Positions 1 to 6,728 of a stretch of DNA of 47,221 bases are shown here, in pieces. Source of the stretch: JAQUVS01 sp964389735. Lineage in GTDB: Bacteria; Bacillota_I; Bacilli_A; RF39; UBA660. The notes under the pieces were generated by a model that was given only the letters and a program-made list of their open reading frames with translations, made no database searches and was not told where the DNA came from. Location of the stretch: positions 1 through 47,221 of the forward strand of contig CAYMEJ010000002.1 of assembly GCA_964389735.1 (NCBI GenBank), given 5' to 3'. Positions within the stretch are counted from its first letter, which is position 1, and each line of letters starts with the position of its first letter. The translations under genes were made by a program, and so were the position numbers.

Positions 1-1485
1 AATACCTGTTCCAAATGCAGTAATAATTGTTTTGATTTCTTCATTTCCAAGTGCTCTATCAATTCTGGCTTTTTCAACATTTAATATTTTTCCTCTTAAA
101 GGTAAAATAGCTTGTGTCATCGAGTCTCTACCTTTTTTTGCAGAACCTCCAGCTGAATCTCCTTCGACTATAAAAATTTCAGATACTTTAGGATCCTTAC
201 TTTTGCAATCAGATAACTTACCAAAGAAATTAGACATTGCTAAATCACTTACACGTTGCAGTCCTACCGTTTTGTCTTTTCTAGTTATTTCTCTTGCTTT
301 TTTTGCTGCGTTACGAGCACGACATGCTAACATTGTTTTTTCAACAATAATTTTTGCTTCAGATGGATTTTCCATTAAAAATCTTTCAAATCCCTCAGAA
401 AAAACATTATCTGCTAATTTACGTACTTCAGAATTACCTAATCTACCTTTAGTTTGCCCTTCAAATTGAGGATTTGGATGTTTACACGAAACAATCATTG
501 TTAATCCTTCTTTTACATCATCACCAGTTAAAGCCTCATCTTTATCTTTTAATATATTAGCTTTTCTTGCATAACTATTTATTATTCTTGTTAAAGCTCT
601 TTTTACACCTTCCTCATGAGTACCACCATCATGGGTATTAATATTATTAACAAATGAATAAATATTATCTGTATATCCAGAATTATATTGTAATGCAACC
701 TCAAAGATTATTCCTGATTCCTCACCATTTAAATGAATAATTTGATTATGAATAGGAGTCTTTGCTTGATTTAAATATTTTACATATTCACTTATACCAC
801 CTTCATAATGAAATACATCACCAATTGTATCTTCCATATCTCTATCATCTCTTAAAGTAAGTTTTAAACCTTTATTTAAAAAAGCTAATTCTCTTGTTCT
901 TACTTTTAAAGTTTCATAGTCATATATATCAGTATCAAATATTTCTGGATCAGGTTTAAATGAAACTGTTGTTCCAGTTCTATTTTTTTCACATTGACCA
1001 ACTATTTCAAGTTTTTGAACGGCTTTTCCACCATTTTCAAAACGTGTTTGATAAATATTACCATCTTTAAATACTTTTACTTCTACCCAACTTGATAATG
1101 CATTTACTACACTTGCACCTACTCCATGTAATCCACCTGATACTTTGTATCCTCCACCACCAAATTTTCCACCAGCATGAAGTACAGTATAAACTGTTTC
1201 AACTGTAGAAAGTCCAGTCTTTGGATGAATACCAACTGGTATACCACGTCCATTATCTTTTACTGTTATTGAATTATCTTTATTTATTACAATTTCTATA
1301 TTATTACAATAACCTGCTAATGCTTCATCAATTGAATTATCAACTATTTCCCAAACCAAATGATGTAATCCTTTTACATCTGTAGTACCAATATACATAC
1401 CTGGTCTTTTTCTAACTGCTTCTAATCCCTCTAAAACTTGAATTGATGATGAATCATACGCTTCCATTACTTTTTCTTCATTCAT
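1..1485 (-). CDS. gyrB: DNA gyrase subunit B (3' part missing)
   Basis: ATPase subunit of the type II topoisomerase that introduces negative supercoils, working with GyrA. The reading frame is open on the minus strand from an ATG at 1485 to the window edge, giving 495 residues of a protein usually about 640 long. The N-terminal GHKL ATPase part shows the EIVDNSIDEALAG, DNGRGIPVG and GGLHGVGASVVNALS motifs. The TOPRIM start EGDSAGGSAKKGRD and PLRGKILNVEKA follow; the rest of TOPRIM and the tail lie outside. A GAGGGTG ribosome site sits in the end of recF, whose stop is 2 bp upstream, so the two are co-transcribed and probably translationally coupled. It is more likely GyrB than ParE because it follows recF beside dnaA. 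Confidence 0.96.
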   Translation of the reverse strand, partial: MNEEKVMEAYDSSSIQVLEGLEAVRKRPGMYIGTTDVKGLHHLVWEIVDNSIDEALAGYCNNIEIVINKDNSITVKDNGRGIPVGIHPKTGLSTVETVYTVLHAGGKFGGGGYKVSGGLHGVGASVVNALSSWVEVKVFKDGNIYQTRFENGGKAVQKLEIVGQCEKNRTGTTVSFKPDPEIFDTDIYDYETLKVRTRELAFLNKGLKLTLRDDRDMEDTIGDVFHYEGGISEYVKYLNQAKTPIHNQIIHLNGEESGIIFEVALQYNSGYTDNIYSFVNNINTHDGGTHEEGVKRALTRIINSYARKANILKDKDEALTGDDVKEGLTMIVSCKHPNPQFEGQTKGRLGNSEVRKLADNVFSEGFERFLMENPSEAKIIVEKTMLACRARNAAKKAREITRKDKTVGLQRVSDLAMSNFFGKLSDCKSKDPKVSEIFIVEGDSAGGSAKKGRDSMTQAILPLRGKILNVEKARIDRALGNEEIKTIITAFGTGI

Positions 1486-1487
1486 TT

Positions 1488-2606
1488 TTATTTCACCCTC
1501 TCAACAATACTTCCTGAATTTATTTCAAATATTTTAGCATTATTTACTAATTTTTTATTTATATTTTTTAAATCAGTAGTAGTAATAATAATTTGTATAT
1601 CTTCATTCAAATATTTTAATAATTTATTTTTCTTTTCTAAATCAATTTCACTAAAAATATCATCTAATAATAATATTGGATTAGTATTAGTTTCATTTTT
1701 AAAAATATTTATTTCTGATAATTTTAATGCAATAATAGCCAATTTTTGTTGACCTTGTGAACCAAAAAATTTTAAATCATTATCATCTATATAAAAAGAA
1801 AAATCATCACGATGTGGTCCATATAATGTCATTCCCTGAAATAATTCTTTTTTATAATTTTGATTATATTTATTTTTCATTTCATCATATATTTTTTTAT
1901 CATCATTTATATTTTCTAAATTAATATTAGAATTATATTTTATTTTTAAATTATTAATATTAGTAATATTAAAATATATACTAGAAATATTATTATTTAT
2001 TTCATTAATATATTTAATTCTATACTTATATATTTCAATAGCTAATAATATTAATTTATCAGTTAAAATATCTAAATAACGCTTGTCGGCAATTGTATTT
2101 AAATTTAACATTTTTAAATATTCATTTCTAATTTTTAATATCTTATTATATTTATTATTTAAATCAATATAATTATTAAAAATTTGACTTATTTCAATAT
2201 TTAAATAATTTCTTCTTATATTTGGAGAACCTTTAATTATTTCTAAATCATCTGGACTAAAAATTATTACATTCAAATTATTTATATATTCAGATATCTT
2301 TTTAATATTTGTTTTATTTATTTTTACAGTTTTATTATCTTTACTTAAAAAAAATTCTAAATCCTTAATAATTTTATTATACTTAAGTGTTCCTTTTATT
2401 TTAGTTGACTCTTCTCCTATTTTAATTAAATTTGTTTCCACTCCTAATCTATAAGATTTTGTAAGTGCTAAGATATAAATACTTTCTAATATATTAGTTT
2501 TTCCTTGTCCATTTTTTCCAATAAAAATATTTAAGTTTTTATCTAAATTAATATCTAATTTATTATAATTTCTAAAATTTCTCAATGAAATTTTACTTAA
2601 AAACAT
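1488..2606 (-). CDS. recF: DNA replication/repair protein RecF
   Basis: SMC-like ATPase that helps load RecA at gaps and stalled forks. Its 372 residues match the family length. A Walker A motif, GKNGQGKT, lies at residues 30-37; a Walker B-like LLLDDIFSEID and the ABC signature region FFGSQGQQKLAIIALKL are near the C-terminus. The gene sits directly before gyrB, the classical dnaA-dnaN-recF-gyrB order, but a ComK-like gene separates it from dnaN, and it has its own probable promoter near 2680. Its own ribosome site is weak (GGGT), whereas a strong AGGTG site lies slightly upstream before a short overlapping ORF. Very AT-rich, with long Asn/Ile/Lys runs. Confidence 0.96.
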   Translation of the reverse strand: MFLSKISLRNFRNYNKLDINLDKNLNIFIGKNGQGKTNILESIYILALTKSYRLGVETNLIKIGEESTKIKGTLKYNKIIKDLEFFLSKDNKTVKINKTNIKKISEYINNLNVIIFSPDDLEIIKGSPNIRRNYLNIEISQIFNNYIDLNNKYNKILKIRNEYLKMLNLNTIADKRYLDILTDKLILLAIEIYKYRIKYINEINNNISSIYFNITNINNLKIKYNSNINLENINDDKKIYDEMKNKYNQNYKKELFQGMTLYGPHRDDFSFYIDDNDLKFFGSQGQQKLAIIALKLSEINIFKNETNTNPILLLDDIFSEIDLEKKNKLLKYLNEDIQIIITTTDLKNINKKLVNNAKIFEINSGSIVERVK

Positions 2607-2628
2607 AAAATACCCTATTTTTTTTCAT
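2593..2628 (-). CDS. possible 11-codon leader ORF overlapping the recF start
   Basis: On the minus strand an AGGTG ribosome site lies 6 nt before an ATG at 2628 that opens an 11-residue ORF (MKKNRVFYVFK). It ends with TAA at 2595-2593, inside recF codons 4-5 in another frame. The recF ATG at 2606 has a poorer site of its own, so translation of this ORF could deliver ribosomes to recF. This is read from the sequence only; no homologue is known to me, and so short an ORF can occur by chance. Confidence 0.25.
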   Translation of the reverse strand: MKKNRVFYVFK

Positions 2629-2674
2629 TTTATCACCTTTTTTATTAAACTAATATACCTATACCTACAAATAT

Positions 2675-2683
2675 ATTATAACA
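2675..2683 (-). promoter_or_regulatory. probable recF-gyrB promoter (extended -10)
   Basis: Read on the minus strand this is TGTTATAAT, an extended -10 box, about 70 nt before recF and just after the comK terminator. No good -35 is present at 17 bp, which fits an extended -10 promoter. Confidence 0.45.
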
Positions 2684-2703
2684 TAAAACAAGGTTAAAAA
2701 CAT

Positions 2704-2725
2704 AAAAAAAGAACTAAATAGTTCT
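2704..2725 (-). terminator. intrinsic terminator of the comK-like gene
   Basis: On the minus strand AGAACT-ATTT-AGTTCT is followed by a run of T. The stem overlaps the stop codon of the comK-like gene. It separates that gene from recF. Confidence 0.65.
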
Positions 2726-3169
2726 AATTTTTCTTTCATTTAATTTATGAACCAATAATGAAGTTCTATATATTTGTGAATCTATTATTCTTTTTGATAA
2801 ATTAATATCTAATTTAATATTATTTTTAAATATAATTTTCTTTTTATCACCATTTAATTCACATCTATCAATATTATTAAATGATATCCAACAACAATCT
2901 TCAGAATATGGAGAACTAGTAGGAAAAAAAATAATATTTTGACTTTCTTCTATTATTATAGGTAATTTATATTCACAACCTATTATAGTTTTAGTGCCTT
3001 TTGTTCTTCCTTCATATGTACTACCATAATATCTACAATTATAATCCATTATTTGAAAAGCATTTTCATTAATAATATATTCATTATCTTTCTCAATAAT
3101 TTTTGTTTTGTATTTAGATATTGGTATTACTGCTAGTGTAGTTCCACTTATTTGAAAATATTCTTTCAT
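2714..3169 (-). CDS. comK: ComK-like competence transcription factor
   Basis: ComK is the master activator of the late competence (DNA uptake) genes in Bacillus and binds paired AT-rich boxes. I recognise it by alignment from memory with B. subtilis ComK: FQISGTTLAVIP matches its start, KIIEKD is shared, FQIMDYNCRYYGSTYEGRT parallels LQIVDRSCRFFGSSYAGRK, and PIIIEESQNIIFFPTSS and CCWISFNNI parallel the core, ending in a YRTSLLVHKL block. It is 151 residues against 192 and stops right after this core, so the C-terminal tail carrying the FMLYP MecA-binding segment in B. subtilis is absent. Start ATG has a strong GGGGG site (AAAGGGGGATAATT). It has its own terminator and lies between dnaN and recF, an unusual place. 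Family call is firm; a role in competence is inference. Confidence 0.85.
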   Translation of the reverse strand: MKEYFQISGTTLAVIPISKYKTKIIEKDNEYIINENAFQIMDYNCRYYGSTYEGRTKGTKTIIGCEYKLPIIIEESQNIIFFPTSSPYSEDCCWISFNNIDRCELNGDKKKIIFKNNIKLDINLSKRIIDSQIYRTSLLVHKLNERKIRTI

Positions 3170-3257
3170 AATTATCCCCCTTTCTTAAAATTATCTTTTT
3201 ATAAAAAGACGTTTTATATAATATCATTTATTTTTGTCATATTTTGTCGATTTTTGT

Positions 3258-3280
3258 AAAAAAAAACATATTAATATGTT
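3258..3280 (-). terminator. intrinsic terminator after dnaN
   Basis: The perfect palindrome AACATATTAATATGTT at 3265-3280 overlaps the dnaN stop codon and is followed on the minus strand by a long T run. It closes the dnaA-dnaN unit. Confidence 0.6.
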
Positions 3281-4392
3281 CTTATTGGTAATACTAATTG
3301 AGTTAATGTATCATCTTCATTTGATTTTAATATTATTGGTTTTATTTCACCTACAAATTTAATTTCAACTTTTTCTGAATTAAAAGATTTTAATGCTTCC
3401 ATCATATATTTTGCTACAAATGAAATTTTAATATTTTCTTTATTATTTTTTTCTAACATCATTTTTTCTTCTACTCTACCTATTTCAGCAGAACTAGATT
3501 TTATTGTTAACTTTTTATTTTCAATCTCTAAAGTAACAATATTTTTTTCTTTATCACTAGATAATATACTTGCTCTATCAATAACATTATACAAATCTAA
3601 TAAATTAATATCTACATTTAAAATAAATTCATCTGGTAATAAATTAGAAGTGTTAGGATATGTACCATTAATTAAACTAGATTGAAATAATAAATTTTCT
3701 GATTTAAATAATATTTTATTATTAAAAACATGTAATTCAATATTTTCATCTTTGTCAGAAATTAATTTTGCTACTTCATTTAGATTTTTACTAGGAATTA
3801 CTATATTATATAATTCATCTACTTCTTTATCTAATTTTACTATTTTTCTTGCTAATCTATATGAATCAGTAGAATTACATTCTAATATATCTCCTGAAAT
3901 TTTAAAATTAATACCTGTTAATATAGGTCTTGATTCATCACTACTTGCTGCAAATGTTGTTTGATATACAATATCTTTAAATATTCTATTATTAATATAA
4001 ACAGGTGTTTTACTTAATTCTAATGATATTGAAGGATATTCACTTTTACTTATACCATTCAAATTAAATTCACTATTTTCTGTATATACTAATATTTTTA
4101 AATTATCTATTACCTCTATATTAATAAATTCATCTGGTAATTTTCTTACTATATCTAATATATATTTACCTTGAATTATAATATTTCCTTCTTTTTCTAT
4201 ATTCATTGATTCATCTGATTTAATAAAAGTTTGAATTGTAATATCATTATCACTTGCTGTTAATGTTAATCCATCCTTATCTAAATCAAATATTATACCT
4301 GCTAAAACAGGTACTAAATTTTTAGTTGATATTGCTTTTGATACTTTGTTTAATCCATCTAATAATACATCCTTTTTAATTTTTAATTTCAT
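3271..4392 (-). CDS. dnaN: DNA polymerase III beta sliding clamp
   Basis: Ring-shaped clamp that tethers DNA polymerase III to DNA and recruits MutS, polymerases and other partners. Its 373 residues match the usual 365-380 and can be read as three clamp repeats. Family landmarks include the start MKLKIKKDVLLDGLNKVSKAIS, the SDNDITIQTFI segment, ATDSYRL-like ECNSTDSYRLARK, and the C-terminal end LTQLVLPIRTY (the LPIR/MPMR pattern). An AGAAGGAA ribosome site precedes the ATG. It lies 138 bp downstream of dnaA with only DnaA-box-like repeats between them, and is probably co-transcribed with dnaA; a palindromic terminator overlaps its stop. Confidence 0.97.
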   Translation of the reverse strand: MKLKIKKDVLLDGLNKVSKAISTKNLVPVLAGIIFDLDKDGLTLTASDNDITIQTFIKSDESMNIEKEGNIIIQGKYILDIVRKLPDEFINIEVIDNLKILVYTENSEFNLNGISKSEYPSISLELSKTPVYINNRIFKDIVYQTTFAASSDESRPILTGINFKISGDILECNSTDSYRLARKIVKLDKEVDELYNIVIPSKNLNEVAKLISDKDENIELHVFNNKILFKSENLLFQSSLINGTYPNTSNLLPDEFILNVDINLLDLYNVIDRASILSSDKEKNIVTLEIENKKLTIKSSSAEIGRVEEKMMLEKNNKENIKISFVAKYMMEALKSFNSEKVEIKFVGEIKPIILKSNEDDTLTQLVLPIRTY

Positions 4393-4440
4393 AATTAATT
4401 CCTTCTTTCTTATATTTAATATTATTAATACAGTGGAAAC

Positions 4441-4529
4441 TGTTAATAACTTATTAAAACCTTATATTATTTATATATATTTAAATTTTTATTGTTAATA
4501 AAATGTTAATATTTTATTATTTATTAACA
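4441..4529. other. dnaA-dnaN intergenic DnaA-box-like cluster and AT-rich tract
   Basis: This spacer has TGTTAATAA at 4441-4449 and 4493-4501, TGTTAATAT at 4504-4512 and TTATTAACA at 4521-4529. All are two or three substitutions from the DnaA box TTATCCACA or its complement. They flank an almost pure A/T stretch (4451-4492). By analogy with B. subtilis, whose origin is split on both sides of dnaA with unwinding on the dnaN side, this could be the unwinding side. Matches are imperfect and such strings are common in AT-rich DNA. Confidence 0.45.
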
Positions 4530-4530
4530 A

Positions 4531-5889
4531 TTATATATTAATATCTTTTTTTATTTTTTCTATAGTATTAAATAATTCTTTATTTGTTCTCATTTCTCTT
4601 TCTATTTTATCACAAGAATGCATAACAGTCGAATGATCTTTTCCACCAAATTCTGTTCCTATTTTAGGAAATGATTCATCAGTTAAATTTCTACATAAAT
4701 ACATAGCCACCTGCCTTGGAAAAGCTAAATTAGCACTTCTTTTTTTAGATTTTAAATCTTCAACTGTAACTTGAAAATATTCTGCAACCTTTTTTTGTAT
4801 TTTATGAATATTATTTTTTTCACTAATACCTTTACTAATATAATCCTTTAAAGCTTCTATTGCTAAATCTAAATCTATATTAGAACCATTCATTATAGTA
4901 GAATAAGCAAGTAATCTAGTAATTGAACCCTCAAGCTGTCTTACATCACTACCCATATTAGTTGCAATATATTCAATAACATCCTCAGGTATTTCTTTAT
5001 CAATAGCCCCTGCTAATATTTTCTTTTTCAATATAGCAACTCTTAATTCAAAATCAGGTGGATATATATCAACTGTTAAACCCCAACAAAATCTGGTTCT
5101 TAACCTATCCTCTAATAATTTTAAATCTTCAGGTGATCTATCAGAAGAAATAATAATTTGTTTATTATCACTATATAAATTATTAAATGTATGAAAAAAT
5201 TCTTGTTGAGTTTTAGTAGCTCCTCCTAAAAATTGAATATCATCTATTATAAGAATATCAATATTTCTATATTTATTTTTAAAAAAATCAACATAGTCAA
5301 AATTATTTCCATTCTCATCTTTTTTATTAATTGCTAAATAATCAGAAGTAAATTGATCACTAGTAACATATAAAACTTTTTTATCAGAATTTTCTAAAAT
5401 ATAATTTCCTATTGCATGCATTAAATGGGTTTTACCTAACCCACTATTACCATATATAAATAATGGATTATATATTTTACCAGGATTTTCAGCAACACTT
5501 AATGCTGCAGCATGTGCAAATTTATTACTATTACCTACTATAAATGAATCAAAATTATAATTCTTATTAATATTTGAGTTTAAATAAGAATTACTAATAT
5601 CTTTTTCATCTGATTTAATATTTTCTTTCTTAAAATTAATTATATCATCTTTTAAAATAAATTCTAAATTATTAATTTCATCAAAATAAGTATTTAAAAT
5701 ATCCAAAATTAAATCAGAATAATTATTAGTTAAATGTTGAATATGAATCTGCATTGGGACAATAATATAAGCAATATCACCTTTAACCTCATATAATTCT
5801 AAATCTTTAAACCATGTTTCAAAGGCCAAAGGATTAACTTCATTTTTTATAGTATCTAAAAAATTTGACCATAAAAATTTTGTGTTCAT
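4531..5889 (-). CDS. dnaA: chromosomal replication initiator DnaA
   Basis: AAA+ ATPase that binds DnaA boxes, melts oriC and loads the helicase. I place the start at the ATG at 5889 (452 residues; MNTKFLWSNFL) because GGGGGAGGG lies just before it; an ATG 36 nt upstream would put this site inside the gene. Domain I is at residues 1-80, a short Asn-rich linker follows, then AAA+ with Walker A GNSGLGKTHLM and Walker B ILIIDDIQFLGG. The C-terminal domain IV carries the DnaA signature around FGGKDHSTVMHSC. DnaN follows downstream, and boxes lie on both sides of the gene. Confidence 0.98.
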   Translation of the reverse strand: MNTKFLWSNFLDTIKNEVNPLAFETWFKDLELYEVKGDIAYIIVPMQIHIQHLTNNYSDLILDILNTYFDEINNLEFILKDDIINFKKENIKSDEKDISNSYLNSNINKNYNFDSFIVGNSNKFAHAAALSVAENPGKIYNPLFIYGNSGLGKTHLMHAIGNYILENSDKKVLYVTSDQFTSDYLAINKKDENGNNFDYVDFFKNKYRNIDILIIDDIQFLGGATKTQQEFFHTFNNLYSDNKQIIISSDRSPEDLKLLEDRLRTRFCWGLTVDIYPPDFELRVAILKKKILAGAIDKEIPEDVIEYIATNMGSDVRQLEGSITRLLAYSTIMNGSNIDLDLAIEALKDYISKGISEKNNIHKIQKKVAEYFQVTVEDLKSKKRSANLAFPRQVAMYLCRNLTDESFPKIGTEFGGKDHSTVMHSCDKIEREMRTNKELFNTIEKIKKDINI

Positions 5890-5919
5890 ATTAATCCCTC
5901 CCCCGATAAGACGTTCAAT

Positions 5920-5934
5920 GTACAAATATTGTAC
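5920..5934. promoter_or_regulatory. inverted repeat over the probable dnaA -10 box
   Basis: GTACAA-ATA-TTGTAC is a perfect 6-bp inverted repeat with a 3-bp centre. Read on the minus strand it contains TACAAT, the best -10 candidate for dnaA, 31-46 nt before the start codon. A repeat here could be a repressor or autoregulatory operator. It is not a DnaA box. The -35 is not convincing. Confidence 0.35.
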
Positions 5935-5977
5935 CCTAAAATGTTTAAAAATAAAATACTAAAAAATAAAAAAAATA

Positions 5978-6051
5978 TTATTCACAAGTTATCAACAGAC
6001 TTTTCCACAAGAAATAGTTCATAAAATAAAGAAAAAAATGATTTATCCCCA
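5978..6051. other. replication origin oriC: DnaA-box cluster upstream of dnaA
   Basis: The roughly 310 bp between dnaA and rpmH contain no gene. Three same-direction DnaA-box-like 9-mers are packed at 11-12 bp steps: TTATTCACA 5978-5986, TTATCAACA 5989-5997 and TTTTCCACA 6001-6009. TTATCCCCA follows at 6043-6051. Each is one or two changes from TTATCCACA. Genes run leftward on the left (dnaA) and rightward on the right (rpmH), as expected at an origin. The remainder of the spacer is A/T-rich with the rpmH promoter at its right end. Confidence 0.85.
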
Positions 6052-6138
6052 AATTTATAATTTTGATAATTAACATGAATATAAAACTTATAAACATCCT
6101 GTGCAAACTGTTAAAAACAAAAAAAATCAATATAATAA

Positions 6139-6168
6139 TTGACAAATTGTCATTTTTACGATTATAAT
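6139..6168 (+). promoter_or_regulatory. promoter of the rpmH-rnpA-yidC-jag group
   Basis: TTGACA at 6139-6144 and TATAAT at 6163-6168 with an 18-bp spacer form a near-consensus sigma-A promoter. The inverted repeat TGACAA-A-TTGTCA (6140-6152) overlaps the -35 and may be an operator or chance. Confidence 0.8.
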
Positions 6169-6198
6169 AATGTAGATTTATGTCTGGAGGTGGAAGAA

Positions 6199-6321
6199 AT
6201 GAAAAGAACTTATCAACCAAATAATAGAAAAAAAGCTAAAAAACATGGATTTTTTGCAAGAGTTAAAACTAATATATTAAAGAAAAGAAGAGCAAAAGGT
6301 CGTAAAATTTTATCTAAATAA
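6199..6321 (+). CDS. rpmH: 50S ribosomal protein L34 (short form)
   Basis: Small basic protein of the large ribosomal subunit. The start ATG at 6199 follows GGAGGTGG and gives MKRTYQPNNRKKAKKHGF, the L34 signature; an in-frame ATG at 6139 lies on the promoter and is not used. The product has 40 residues, whereas bacterial L34 usually has 44 or more: the block that normally reads like SGRxV between ARxKT and the RRRxKGR tail is missing, so ARVKTN runs straight into ILKKRRAKGR. First gene right of oriC, followed by a terminator that probably attenuates rnpA. Confidence 0.95.
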   Translation: MKRTYQPNNRKKAKKHGFFARVKTNILKKRRAKGRKILSK

Positions 6322-6323
6322 TT

Positions 6324-6350
6324 AAACCACTTAAAAATAGTGGTTTTTTA
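6324..6350 (+). terminator. hairpin between rpmH and rnpA
   Basis: AAACCACT (6324-6331) pairs with AGTGGTTT (6339-6346) and is followed by T residues. rnpA starts 40 nt later with no clear promoter, so partial readthrough is likely. Confidence 0.7.
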
Positions 6351-6389
6351 TTTTAAAAAAATATATAATTATAAAAGGAGTGATATTAG

Positions 6390-6728
6390 ATGAAGAAAGC
6401 AAACATAGTAAAAGAAAATAAAGATTTCAATAAAATAATAAATAATAATATATTTGTTAAAGATTCTAATTTAGTAATATATTTTTCATCTAATAATTTA
6501 AATAAATATAGAATTGGTATATCTGTTGGAACTAAAGTAGGAAAGGCTTATATTAGAAATAATTATAAGAGAAAATTAAGAAATATTGCAGATAAATACA
6601 AAAATTTCTATCAAAATGGAAAAGATTATATTATAATAGTAAGGAAGAACTGTTTAAATGCCTCATATGAAGAAATATTAAATAGTTTTGATATATTAAT
6701 TAATAAAATAGAGAAGGAGAAAAAATGA
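6390..6728 (+). CDS. rnpA: ribonuclease P protein component
   Basis: Protein subunit of RNase P, which trims the 5' leader of precursor tRNAs with the catalytic RNA. Its 112 residues are typical. The N-terminal MKKANIVKENKDFNKIINNN and the basic RNR-type helix RIGISVGTKVGKAYIRNNYKRKLRN (family R-x-x-x-KR-x-x-R pattern) are seen, then the DYIIIVRKNC strand. AAAGGAG precedes the ATG. It overlaps yidC by 4 bp (ATGA), so translation is coupled. Canonical position between rpmH and yidC. Confidence 0.95.
   Translation: MKKANIVKENKDFNKIINNNIFVKDSNLVIYFSSNNLNKYRIGISVGTKVGKAYIRNNYKRKLRNIADKYKNFYQNGKDYIIIVRKNCLNASYEEILNSFDILINKIEKEKK

Noticed and set aside
32..469. Open frame of 145 codons on the plus strand
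   Set aside because: It lies wholly within gyrB on the opposite strand, has no ribosome site, and reads like reverse-strand low-complexity sequence.
5978..6220. 80-codon minus-strand frame over the origin
   Set aside because: It overlaps DnaA boxes and the rpmH promoter, is only hydrophobic low-complexity sequence, and has no ribosome site.
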